The translations under genes were made by a program, and so were the position numbers. This document shows, piece after piece, positions 51,967-60,635 of a stretch of 64,000 nt of DNA. The notes under the pieces are model-generated. The model had not been told where the DNA came from, searched no databases, and worked only from the letters and a program-made list of their open reading frames with translations. The DNA lies in NCBI RefSeq assembly GCF_022259695.1, contig NZ_CP092099.1, forward strand, positions 104,471 through 168,470. Reading direction: 5' to 3'. This DNA is from Flaviramulus sp. BrNp1-15. Lineage in GTDB: Bacteria > Bacteroidota > Bacteroidia > Flavobacteriales > Flavobacteriaceae. Position 1 is the first letter of the stretch. The number at the start of each line of letters is the position of its first letter.

Positions 51967-52010
51967 TAACAATTAGATAACATATTTACCAAAAACACTA
52001 TAGATATTTG
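51967..52010 (+). promoter_or_regulatory. PHO-box promoter F (PiT transporter)
   Basis: TAACA at 51967 and 51978 (11 bp apart), with TTTGC at 52007 exactly 29 bp from the second. The PiT ATG follows 27 bases later. Confidence 0.65.
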
Positions 52011-52033
52011 CAAACTTATTTTTTATAAAAATT

Positions 52034-54310
52034 ATGGATAATATTTACTTATTAATGTTAATCGCCATTGCAGTTTTAGCTGTTGCTGATATTGTAGTAG
52101 GTGTTAGTAACGACGCTATTAACTTCTTAAATTCAGCAATAGGATCAAAAGCTATTTCTATGCGAACTATTATGATAGTTGCTAGTTTAGGTATTTTTGT
52201 TGGAGCAGTTTTTTCTAGCGGAATGATGGAAGTGGCACGAAAAGGAATTTTTGTTCCTGGACAATTCTATTTTGATGAAATCATGATGATTTTTATGGCT
52301 GTAATGATTACAGACATATTACTGCTTGATTTCTTTAACACTATAGGCTTACCAACTTCAACTACTGTTTCAATTGTATTTAATTTATTAGGTGCTGCTG
52401 TTGTAATGTCTTTAATTAAAATTAGTGGTACAGACGAACATACATTTGCAGACTTAGGAAGCTATATTAACACTAAAAAAGCTATTGAAATTATTAGAGG
52501 TATTATAATGTCTGTTTTTATAGCCTTTACAGTAGGTGCTCTTGTACAGTGGGTATCTCGTTTAATTTTTACGTTTCATTATGAAAAGAAAATTAAAAAT
52601 TTCGGAGCTATTTTTGGAGGTGTTGCGCTAACAGCCATTACTTATTTTATCTTCTTAAAAGGATTAAAAGGTACACCTTATTATAACGATTTAAAAGATT
52701 TAGTTGAAGGCAATGAGTTATATATAATAATTGTAAGCTTTATTATCTGGACTTTATTTTCATTCGCTTTCCAAAAAATCACAAAAAAAAGCGTTCTTGT
52801 AGTTGTAATTGCTATTGGAACTTTTGGTTTAGCTCTTGCCTTTTCTGGTAATGATTTAGTTAACTTCATTGGGGTACCAATGGCTGCTTATCATTCATTT
52901 GAAGCATGGACTAATTCAGGTCTTGATGCATCTGTGTTTTCAATGGAGGTATTAAGTAAAAAAGTACCAGCAGAACCTTTATTACTATTTATTTCTGGTG
53001 CAATAATGGTAGTAACTTTATTGCTTTCTAAAAAGGCTAGAACGGTAGCTGAAACAGAAATTAGTTTATCGCGCCAAAACGATACACATGAGAAGTTTGA
53101 ACCTAACGTAATATCTAGAGGTATTGTAAAAGGCACTTCATGGTTAGCAGATGCTGTAAATACAATTATTCCTAAAGCTACACAAGATAGAATTTCTGGG
53201 AGTTTTGAAAAACCAAATGTTATAATCACTAAAGACCAAAGTATTGATGCTCCAGCTTTTGATATGATTAGAGCATCAGTAAATTTAATGGTAGCAGGTG
53301 TATTAATTGCAATTGCAACATCAATGAAACTACCATTATCTACTACTTATGTTACTTTTATGGTAGCTATGGGTACCTCTTTTGCAGATCGTGCTTGGGG
53401 TAAAGAAAGTGCTGTTTACAGAGTTGCTGGTGTATTAAATGTTATTGGTGGTTGGTTTGGTACTGCTATTGGTGCTTTTATTGCGGCAGGTGTGGTTGTT
53501 TATTTAATAAACTGGAATAAAGAAGTTATGATTCCTATCTTATTATTATTAACAATTGCTATATTAATTAGAAATTACTTGACACACAAAAAGAGTTCAA
53601 AAACTACAATTGATGAAGATAGTTTAACATATGCTGAAAGTAGCTCTGTTCAAGGTGTAATTCATGAAAGTGCTGGTAATATTGCTAATGTTGTAAAACG
53701 AGGTAACAAAATCTACACCAATGCAATTAATGGTTTAGCAAAACAAGATTTACAATTACTTAAAAAGAATAAGAAACAAGTTGATAAACTATCTCAAGAA
53801 GTTGATAAATTACGTGATAATATATTCTATTTTATTAAGAATTTAGATGAATCTAGCGTTAGTGCAAGTGGTTTTTATATCAATATTTTAGGGTACTTAC
53901 AAGACATGGCACAATCATTAGAATATATTTCTAAAGTTAGCCATAAACATATAAACAATAATCATAAGAAGCTTAAATTCAATCAAATTAAAGAATTAAA
54001 AGAGGTTGACAATAAGATTGAAATATTGTTTAATGACACAAAAGCAGCTTTTGATTCTAGATCTTTCGAACAAATTGGAGCCATTATAAACGAAAAAACT
54101 GAAGTTTATGATTTGGTTAAAGAAAAAATACAAAAGCAAGTTACACGAACAAGAACTGAAGAATCGAGTCCTAAAAACACAACATTATACTTTGGTATAT
54201 TATTAGAGACTAAAGATTTACTAAATGCAACTATGAATCTTTTAGAAGAATATCATAATGCTCATGACAGTTCTGTAGAGCCTGCTAAGATTAATACAGA
54301 AGAAGAGTAA
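52034..54310 (+). CDS. PiT-family inorganic phosphate transporter with C-terminal PhoU-like domain
   Basis: Cation-coupled phosphate importer of the inner membrane. The 758-residue protein has the PiT signature in both inverted halves: GVSNDAINFLNSAIGSKA (about 23-40) and KLPLSTTYVTFMVAMGTSFADRAW (about 430-455), with 11-12 membrane helices in total up to about 520. The remaining 230 residues are a soluble helical domain like PhoU (LAKQDLQLLKKNKKQVDKLSQEVDKLRDN, LLNATMNLLEEYHN). Fusion to a PhoU-like tail may allow feedback on transport. Own PHO-box promoter F; strong terminator at 54334-54363. Confidence 0.92.
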   Translation: MDNIYLLMLIAIAVLAVADIVVGVSNDAINFLNSAIGSKAISMRTIMIVASLGIFVGAVFSSGMMEVARKGIFVPGQFYFDEIMMIFMAVMITDILLLDFFNTIGLPTSTTVSIVFNLLGAAVVMSLIKISGTDEHTFADLGSYINTKKAIEIIRGIIMSVFIAFTVGALVQWVSRLIFTFHYEKKIKNFGAIFGGVALTAITYFIFLKGLKGTPYYNDLKDLVEGNELYIIIVSFIIWTLFSFAFQKITKKSVLVVVIAIGTFGLALAFSGNDLVNFIGVPMAAYHSFEAWTNSGLDASVFSMEVLSKKVPAEPLLLFISGAIMVVTLLLSKKARTVAETEISLSRQNDTHEKFEPNVISRGIVKGTSWLADAVNTIIPKATQDRISGSFEKPNVIITKDQSIDAPAFDMIRASVNLMVAGVLIAIATSMKLPLSTTYVTFMVAMGTSFADRAWGKESAVYRVAGVLNVIGGWFGTAIGAFIAAGVVVYLINWNKEVMIPILLLLTIAILIRNYLTHKKSSKTTIDEDSLTYAESSSVQGVIHESAGNIANVVKRGNKIYTNAINGLAKQDLQLLKKNKKQVDKLSQEVDKLRDNIFYFIKNLDESSVSASGFYINILGYLQDMAQSLEYISKVSHKHINNNHKKLKFNQIKELKEVDNKIEILFNDTKAAFDSRSFEQIGAIINEKTEVYDLVKEKIQKQVTRTRTEESSPKNTTLYFGILLETKDLLNATMNLLEEYHNAHDSSVEPAKINTEEE

Positions 54311-54333
54311 AGAATTTTTAATTAATAAACATA

Positions 54334-54363
54334 AAAAAACACCTAATTAGTAGGTGTTTTTTT
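54334..54363. terminator. Bidirectional terminator between PiT and Na/Pi genes
   Basis: AAAAAACACCTA and TAGGTGTTTTTT pair around ATTAG. It overlaps the last codons and stop of the convergent minus-strand gene. Confidence 0.85.
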
Positions 54364-56106
54364 AATGTCATTTTCTAAAATTGAATCTTTTTTACCATAA
54401 AGTAATTCAGCTACTTCAATTAGCTTTTCAATCACATTGTTAACATTATCGTTATCATTCACTAAAGATGAAGCCATATCTATAGTAATTAAATCTTTTC
54501 TTATTAAACCATTGATTTCTAAATTTTCATTAAGCTTGTTCTCTTTGGCTTCTTCCTTTAATTTAATAAGGGTTTTGTAATATTTGTTATTTTCTTTTTC
54601 TGTTCTAAAAAAATAAATCACTCTAAGTACTTTTGCAACACGCTTTCTTAATTTATTGTATTCTGTTTTAATAAATTTATTTTCAGAGTTTAAATACAAC
54701 GTAATATTTCTGCTTAATTCATTTACGCTTTTAATTATCTCCACCATTTTTCTGTTGGCAATTTTTATTTCGCTTATTTCGTTATTCTGGGCTTCACTTA
54801 AAGCTAACGAACTTTGAGCCTTTGTAGCATAACTAATAATCTTTCCGTAAATGTATTTTATTTTAGTGGTATATAAAGTTCTTATATCTGCATCAAATAA
54901 CACGTTAGATTTCTTTATAACTCGTTTTAATTTTAAATCAGATTTTATGTCTTCTCTGTGAATATTTAAAGCATGAGCAACAATTTCAAAAACTGCATTT
55001 TTAAATACATATTTAGATTCTTTAATTAAGCTTGATATAGCAGTTTCTGGGTATTTTAAAACACTTTTTGTTAAAAACTTAGGCTCATCTATGGCCTTTA
55101 CTACATCAGGCTTTTCTGGAATCATTTTTTCTACTAACCTTGCTATAGGTTTAACAAACCAAACCAATAAGAATGTATTTAGAATATTAAAAGTGGTATG
55201 AAATAACGAAATGGCTACAGGTATTGCTGCTGCATTAAGATATGGCGAATCAGACCCAAATTGTTGTGTTAACCATACCACAAATCTTAAAAAGGGATAA
55301 AACAAAATAAGCATCCACACTACACCTATTATATTAAAAAGTAGATGTGCCCTGGCTGTTTGTTTTGCTTTATAATTTGAAACAAAAGCTGCAATATTTG
55401 CAGTAATTGTAGTACCAATATTCTCGCCTAAAACCATTGCTGCAGCCAACTCAAACGGAATCCAGCCTTCTGCAGTCATAATTAATGTTAAAGCCATTGT
55501 AGCACTAGACGACTGAATAACAACGGTTAAAATTGTACCTATTAATAAAAACAAAAGAATAGATAAGTAGCCTAAATCTGTGTATCTACTCAAGAATTCC
55601 AGAATTCCTGGATTATTCTTTATATCGGGCATTGATTCTTTTAAAAACTGAAGTCCAATAAATAAAATGGCAAAACCAATTATAAAATTTCCCCAATTTT
55701 TAAGTTTATTTTCTTTTGTAAATGTGAATGAAAAGCCTAAACCAACTAATGGTAATGCAATGGCACTCATACTTACTTTAAAACCGAGAATTGTTATTAA
55801 CCAAGCTGTAATTGTAGTCCCAATATTTGCTCCCATTATTACACTTATAGCTTCTGTAAGAGTAATTAGACCTGCATTAGAAAAACTAACAACCATTAAT
55901 GTTGTTGCAGAAGATGATTGAATAACGGATGTGATGAAAAACCCGGTAAAGATTCCTAAAAACCTATTTGAGGTCATTGAAGCTAAAATAGAACGCATCT
56001 TATTTCCTGCAAGTTTTAAGAGTGCATCACTCATAACTTTCATTCCAAAAAGAAAAAGACCTAGTGCACCTAAAAGCTGTAAAACATCTGTAAAACCGTA
56101 ATTCAA
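54343..56106 (-). CDS. Na/Pi-cotransporter family protein (NptA/YjbB type) with PhoU-like tail
   Basis: Sodium-phosphate symporter or exporter of the NaPi-II family. The 587-residue protein has two inverted repeats, each with the QSSSATT/M motif (QSSSATTLMVVSFSNAGLI near 62; QSSSATMALTLIMTAEGWI near 198) and GANIGTTITAW / GENIGTTITA. About nine membrane helices reach to residue 330, followed by a 250-residue helical PhoU-like domain. No PHO-box-like repeat is visible upstream (56107-56160), unlike the other phosphate genes here, so it may be constitutive or act in efflux as YjbB does. Confidence 0.92.
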   Translation of the reverse strand: MNYGFTDVLQLLGALGLFLFGMKVMSDALLKLAGNKMRSILASMTSNRFLGIFTGFFITSVIQSSSATTLMVVSFSNAGLITLTEAISVIMGANIGTTITAWLITILGFKVSMSAIALPLVGLGFSFTFTKENKLKNWGNFIIGFAILFIGLQFLKESMPDIKNNPGILEFLSRYTDLGYLSILLFLLIGTILTVVIQSSSATMALTLIMTAEGWIPFELAAAMVLGENIGTTITANIAAFVSNYKAKQTARAHLLFNIIGVVWMLILFYPFLRFVVWLTQQFGSDSPYLNAAAIPVAISLFHTTFNILNTFLLVWFVKPIARLVEKMIPEKPDVVKAIDEPKFLTKSVLKYPETAISSLIKESKYVFKNAVFEIVAHALNIHREDIKSDLKLKRVIKKSNVLFDADIRTLYTTKIKYIYGKIISYATKAQSSLALSEAQNNEISEIKIANRKMVEIIKSVNELSRNITLYLNSENKFIKTEYNKLRKRVAKVLRVIYFFRTEKENNKYYKTLIKLKEEAKENKLNENLEINGLIRKDLITIDMASSLVNDNDNVNNVIEKLIEVAELLYGKKDSILENDIKKTPTN

Positions 56107-56206
56107 AATATAATATTAGTTTGTTGCTAAAATTAAAACTAATATAAGAAATTGAATTTTTACTTTTTAATAGACTTAAACCTAAAAGAAAAATAATAGA
56201 AATAAA

Positions 56207-56232
56207 AAAAGCACCTCTTTCGAGATGCTTTT
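56207..56232 (-). terminator. Terminator of the nrdBA operon
   Basis: AAAAGCACCTC pairs with GAGATGCTTTT around TTTC with one internal mismatch, 25 bases beyond the nrdA stop, with poly-A on the left (U-tract on the minus strand). Confidence 0.8.
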
Positions 56233-56256
56233 AAAATTATAACACTTTAATTAAAA

Positions 56257-58056
56257 TTAACCTTCGCAACTTGTACACTCTTTCTTTTGTTTAAACTTTT
56301 GAGCGGCATTCATACTATGTTGATAGTACAATGATTTTACTCCAAGCTTCCAAGCTGTAACGTAAATTTTGTTGATGTCTTTTACTGGCATATCTGGGTG
56401 AACCATAATATTTATAGACTGTCCTTGGTCTATATGGTTTTGTCTGTTTGCGGCTTGATAAATAATAGCCATTTGATCTATTTCAGAATATGTTTTAAAC
56501 ACATCTTTTTCGTGATCTGTTAACTCCTCTAAATGTTGTACAGATCCATCATAATCTCTAATACTCTTCCAAATTTCAGTAGTATTTAATCCTTTTTCTT
56601 CTAAAAGGTTAACTAAAAATGGATTCTTAATAGTGGTCTTTATTTTAGCTATATCTTTTACATAACTGTTAGACCAAATTGGCTCAATACCTTGAGATAC
56701 TTGTCCTAGAATAAAAGCAGATGATGTTGTTGGTGCTACAGCGTTTAATGTAGCATTACGTCTTCCATAACCTTTTAAAACTTCTGGCTCTCCAAATAAC
56801 TTAGCTAATTCTTCTGATGCTTTAACAGATTTTTCTTTTATAGTTTTAAATATCTCACTATTAAGATTGAATGCTTCCTGACTATCAAAGCCTAACATTT
56901 TAGACTGTAATAATGAGTGCCATCCTAATGCGCCCATACCTAATGCTCTATTTTCTTTAGCAAAATTATAGGCCTTTTCCATGAATAGGAATGTTTGCTG
57001 GTCATCACGATCTGGTGAATCTCTGTAAACTTCTAATTTTGTAACAAATTCTTCTAAAACAGCATCTAAAAAGTATATCATGGTTTCTACCGCATCGGTA
57101 TCTTTCCATTTATCGTAGTGCAATAAGTTTATTGATGATAATACACATACAAACGACCATCTTTCATTTGTTGGAAGCATAATTTCACTACACAAATTAC
57201 TTGCATAAATTTCATGTTTTTTATCTTGATAAACATCTGCAGCGTTATTGTTCGCATTATCTCTAAAGAAAATATATGGATAACCTATTTCTCCTCTACG
57301 TTGTAAAACTTTAGCCCAAATTGCTCTTTTATCTGCATCGCCATCTATCATTTCCTGCATCCATTCGTTTCCAACAGTTACACCGTGAGTTAACTCTTGT
57401 ATTGGATTACCCTCTGTACCAATTTCTAAAAACTCATGAATATCGTTATGATCTATAGGTAAATATGGAGAAAAACGACCTCTTCTAACAGAACCTTGAC
57501 TTACAACATCAACCATTTTTTCAAAAAGTTGCATGATATGAACAGCACCTGAAGATTCACCGTTGTTTTTAACCGGTGCGCCTCTATGACGAAGTTTACC
57601 AAAATAACCAGAAGTACCACCTCCTAATTTAGACATCATTCCAACTTCTGATTGTGTATAAAGGATATCTCCCATATCATCAGAAATGTGCGACCCAAAA
57701 CAGCTAATTGGCAAACCACGTTTTTTTCCAAAATTAGACCAAACAGGTGATGCTAATGAATAATAACCTTCGGCCATATAGCCATAAAACTTATCAGCAA
57801 AACCATCAATCTTTAAAATTGCTTCAGCTCTATCTGCAATTTCTCTAATTCTTTCTTCTGGCTCTGTACCTTCTGTTAGGTAGCCTGAAGATAAAAATTT
57901 ACGACTGTGTTCTGTTAACCATTTTATTTCTGGTTCTTTGTAAATTTCTTTTCTAGCTTCTTTTCTAGCTTTAATTAAGTCGTCGTAGTTAGGGGTTTTT
58001 GTTGCTTCTTGGTTTAAGCTTTTTTCAAGGTTCTGGTTAGCGGTGTTTTTGTTCAT
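56257..58056 (-). CDS. nrdA: Class I ribonucleotide reductase, catalytic (alpha) subunit, lacking an ATP-cone
   Basis: Reduces ribonucleotides to deoxyribonucleotides. The 599-residue protein is short for NrdA (about 750) because the N-terminal ATP-cone is absent. It begins directly with KWLTEHSRKFLSSGYL. Catalytic residues are visible: the redox cysteines in LPISCFGSH and SFVCVLSSINL, the radical cysteine in NLCSEIMLP, the tyrosine pair in GVKSLYYQHSM, and the C-terminal shuttle cysteines CTSCEG. It starts 3 bases after nrdB ends. Overall activity control must come from the ATP-cone on NrdB. Confidence 0.94.
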   Translation of the reverse strand: MNKNTANQNLEKSLNQEATKTPNYDDLIKARKEARKEIYKEPEIKWLTEHSRKFLSSGYLTEGTEPEERIREIADRAEAILKIDGFADKFYGYMAEGYYSLASPVWSNFGKKRGLPISCFGSHISDDMGDILYTQSEVGMMSKLGGGTSGYFGKLRHRGAPVKNNGESSGAVHIMQLFEKMVDVVSQGSVRRGRFSPYLPIDHNDIHEFLEIGTEGNPIQELTHGVTVGNEWMQEMIDGDADKRAIWAKVLQRRGEIGYPYIFFRDNANNNAADVYQDKKHEIYASNLCSEIMLPTNERWSFVCVLSSINLLHYDKWKDTDAVETMIYFLDAVLEEFVTKLEVYRDSPDRDDQQTFLFMEKAYNFAKENRALGMGALGWHSLLQSKMLGFDSQEAFNLNSEIFKTIKEKSVKASEELAKLFGEPEVLKGYGRRNATLNAVAPTTSSAFILGQVSQGIEPIWSNSYVKDIAKIKTTIKNPFLVNLLEEKGLNTTEIWKSIRDYDGSVQHLEELTDHEKDVFKTYSEIDQMAIIYQAANRQNHIDQGQSINIMVHPDMPVKDINKIYVTAWKLGVKSLYYQHSMNAAQKFKQKKECTSCEG

Positions 58057-58059
58057 GTT

Positions 58060-59334
58060 TTAAAATAGGTCATCACTGGTTATACTTTTAGTTCTTTTGC
58101 TGTAGTTAATGGATCGTTTCACGAAAAAATCTCCGTGTTTAGTTCCTATTATTTCATCGTCAAACCATTCGGTTTGTTCTATTAATGTTTCATCAACATC
58201 AAATACTTTATCAATACCAATACTTTCTAATGAATTATTGAATCTGTTTTTTATAAATTCATTGATTACATTTTTTGGTAAAAAGTCTAGCTCGCCAGCT
58301 TCAAAAATCCAATCGATAAGTTTACTTTCAGATTTAAAAGCTTCTTCACACAACTCTTTCACTAAAACGCTATGCTCTTCATCAAACCACGTCGGGTTTT
58401 CATTTTTTATAATTCTAATAATATCTATTCCAAAATCTCCATGTATTTGCTCTTCTTTTGAAGTAGCTTCAACTACATTAGATACGCCTTTAAGCATATT
58501 TTTATGCTTATTAAAAGCCATAATTATTAAAAACTGAGAAAATAATGACACATGCTCTATAAAGAGTGAGAATAATAAAATTGATTCTGCGTACTCTTTA
58601 TTATCATCACTTTTAGCGTTTTTTAAAGCGGTTTCTAAATAATGTACACGCCTCATTATTACGGGTTTCTTTTTTAAGTTTTTAAACTCGTTATTTAACC
58701 CTAAAATTTCTAATAAATGTGAATATGCATCATGATGGCGTACTTCACTTTCTGCAAATGTTGCGCCTACCGATCCTATTTCTGGTTTTGGCATTTTATG
58801 ATAAATGTCTCCCCAAAAAGATTTTACTGCTACCTCAATTTGCGAAATAGCTAACATGGTGTTTTTAATCGCATTTTGCTCTACAATAGTAAGTCTTGTT
58901 TTAAAATCTTGAATATCGCTAGTGAAGTTGAATTCTGAATGAATCCAGTATGAATGCCTAATAGCATCTACATACTCGTTTAATTCAGGATACTCGTAAG
59001 GCTTTAAATTTATACGCTTTTCAAAAATATTTGTTTTTCTATTTCTTGCTTGTTCGTCTCTATATAAAATATAAGCTTTTGCCACATCGTGAAATGCACT
59101 ACTCATTAATTTATCTTCAACAAGATCTTGTACCTCTTCTACGGTTGGTAAATAGTTATAATCTTTGGCTTTTCTTTCTAGCAATGCTTGCAAAACATTT
59201 ACAGAAATTGTATTCGCATCTTCTTTGGTTCCGTTTCCAACAGAAAGCATTGCTTTTTCAATAGCATTTGAAATTTTATTCAAAACAAACGGGCTTGTTT
59301 CGTAATCTCTTTTTATAATCTGCGTAATCTCCAT
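58060..59334 (-). CDS. nrdB: Class I ribonucleotide reductase, radical-generating (beta) subunit with N-terminal ATP-cone
   Basis: The 424-residue protein is a fusion: an ATP-cone at about 1-95 (IIKRDYETSPFVLNKISNAIEKAM, ISVNVLQALLER, VEEVQDLVEDKLMSSAFHDVAKAYILYRDEQAR), then the ferritin-like beta domain. Dimetal ligands and radical site are recognisable: ESEVRHHDAYSHL (Glu, His and a Tyr at the E. coli Y122 position), FIEHVSLFSQF and SKEEQIHGDFG. ATP-cone-bearing NrdB is known from the flavobacterium Leeuwenhoekiella blandensis, where dATP inhibits by driving NrdB oligomerisation. Start taken at the ATG 59334; the frame runs 30 bases further up to a GTG. Confidence 0.94.
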   Translation of the reverse strand: MEITQIIKRDYETSPFVLNKISNAIEKAMLSVGNGTKEDANTISVNVLQALLERKAKDYNYLPTVEEVQDLVEDKLMSSAFHDVAKAYILYRDEQARNRKTNIFEKRINLKPYEYPELNEYVDAIRHSYWIHSEFNFTSDIQDFKTRLTIVEQNAIKNTMLAISQIEVAVKSFWGDIYHKMPKPEIGSVGATFAESEVRHHDAYSHLLEILGLNNEFKNLKKKPVIMRRVHYLETALKNAKSDDNKEYAESILLFSLFIEHVSLFSQFLIIMAFNKHKNMLKGVSNVVEATSKEEQIHGDFGIDIIRIIKNENPTWFDEEHSVLVKELCEEAFKSESKLIDWIFEAGELDFLPKNVINEFIKNRFNNSLESIGIDKVFDVDETLIEQTEWFDDEIIGTKHGDFFVKRSINYSKRTKSITSDDLF

Positions 59335-59852
59335 AATTTTCAATTTAAAGACTAGAATAGTCACCAGAATGATGGTTAATCATTCAAAAATTCATTAATA
59401 ATTCCGTAAAATGCGTTAAAATTTTCCTTTAGAGGAACAAAAAAGGGCGAATTTTTTATAAGTAGACTTTTTAAACTTTTCAATAAATCAAAAAATGAAA
59501 AAAAACCACTTTATTTTGCCTACAACAAAGATTGATAATTGTCTTTAAAAATGAAAGGGACTTTCAAAAACGTTGTCAACAAGTTTTTAACAATGAGGAA
59601 ATTACCATTGTACTAAAGGCAAAACAACACTGTGTTTAATTATTTGATTATCAATATATTAACTTTGAAAATGGAACCAAATTTGGCATTAAAAACACTA
59701 AAAACAAGTGTGAAAATTGCTTAAAAAATTAAATTTTAGCTTTATAAAAATTGTGAAGTTTATTTCTACTTAACAAGGAAAAATTATGGTATACAAAAAC
59801 GCTATCGCAAGTGATTTTTACTGCTTTTTTGGTTCAAAAAACAGCGCGTTTT
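59335..59852. other. Long AT-rich region upstream of nrdB without recognisable gene
   Basis: About 520 bases with no ORF beyond chance length on either strand and no tRNA. No TAnnTTTG box is visible toward nrdB. Features seen: ACACTAAAAACAAGTGT (59694-59710), an inverted repeat only loosely like an NrdR box; AACACTGTGTT near 59626-59636; and G-poor, A-rich runs. It could hold the nrdB promoter, a long leader or an undetected RNA. Confidence 0.4.
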
Positions 59853-59882
59853 AACTCTAAAAAAAGCTTAATTTTTAGAGTT
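59853..59882 (-). terminator. Hairpin after the DUF3109 gene
   Basis: AACTCTAAAAA pairs with TTTTTAGAGTT around an 8-base loop, 10 bases beyond the stop. There is no clear U-tract on the minus strand, so termination strength is uncertain. Confidence 0.45.
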
Positions 59883-59892
59883 GCTCAAAAAA

Positions 59893-60459
59893 TTATTTTT
59901 TTGATGAAGCAACAGCTTCTAATTCTGCATACCAGTCTTCCCCAAACTTCCTAATCAGTGCTTCTTTTACAAATTTATAGACTGGAACGCCTAATTCTTC
60001 ACCCAAAGTACAAGCGTCATCACAAATTTGCCATTTATGATAATTTACTGCCGAAAACTCTGTGTAATTTTGAACTCTTATAGGGTACAAATGGCAGGAT
60101 AAAGGTTTTTTCCAAGTAACCTTTCCTTGATTATAAGCCTCTTCAATAGCACAAAGTGCAACATTTTTATCATCAAAAATCACATAAGCACAATCGGCTC
60201 CATTTATTAAAGGCGTTTCAAATTCACCATCCTCAGTTGTTATAAAAGTCCCTTGTGCTTCAATAGCATCAATACCTTCTTGTCTTAAAAAAGGTTTTAC
60301 TTTTGGGTAAATGTCTTCAAGAATTTTAGTTTCATCTTTATCCAGTGGTGCGCCTGCATCTCCATCAATACAACAAGCGCCTTTACATGCAGACAGATTG
60401 CACACAAAGTCTTTTTCTAATATATCTTCAGAAACTATTGTTTTTCCTAATTGAAACAT
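59893..60459 (-). CDS. DUF3109-family cysteine-rich protein
   Basis: A 188-residue cytosolic protein with nine cysteines: C20, C25, C29 and C30 (FVCNLSACKGACC), C90, C103, C122 (PLSCHLYPIRV), C146 and C150 (QICDDAC). The pattern matches DUF3109 and resembles YkgJ-type CxxxCxxCC metal or Fe-S-binding proteins. Enzymatic function is unknown. It is a single gene with a TATTTTTG -7 box on the minus strand (60490-60483), 24 bases before the ATG. Confidence 0.88.
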   Translation of the reverse strand: MFQLGKTIVSEDILEKDFVCNLSACKGACCIDGDAGAPLDKDETKILEDIYPKVKPFLRQEGIDAIEAQGTFITTEDGEFETPLINGADCAYVIFDDKNVALCAIEEAYNQGKVTWKKPLSCHLYPIRVQNYTEFSAVNYHKWQICDDACTLGEELGVPVYKFVKEALIRKFGEDWYAELEAVASSKK

Positions 60460-60482
60460 AAAATTATTTATCTTGTAGCAAG

Positions 60483-60534
60483 CAAAAATAGTTAATCTTT
60501 AGGTGAATTTAATTAAGATAATACCCTACTTTTG
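60483..60534. promoter_or_regulatory. Divergent -7 boxes of the DUF3109 and marC genes
   Basis: TATTTTTG on the minus strand (60490-60483) and TACTTTTG on the plus strand (60527-60534), both TAnnTTTG. The plus-strand start would place the palindromic element at 60558-60606 in the marC leader. Confidence 0.5.
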
Positions 60535-60557
60535 CCGAAAAATTCAGAATTTATAAA

Positions 60558-60606
60558 TTCCCGCTATTGCGAGAATGACAAATTAAAAGAAACGCAGTGA
60601 ACTGCG
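60558..60606. repeat. Dispersed composite palindromic element, copy 2
   Basis: TTCCCGC-TATT-GCGAGAA hairpin, GAATGACAA, then GAAAC at offset 31 and a second hairpin CGCAGT-GA-ACTGCG (60593-60606). Same order of parts as copy 1 at 45029-45086, with a different second hairpin. Confidence 0.6.
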
Positions 60607-60635
60607 AGCATTAATTAAAATTAAAACCTAGTATA

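Noticed and set aside
59694..59710. NrdR box upstream of nrdB
   Set aside because: ACACTAAAAACAAGTGT has a 17-bp span and lacks the central ATAT of NrdR boxes; single copy and far (about 360 bases) from nrdB.
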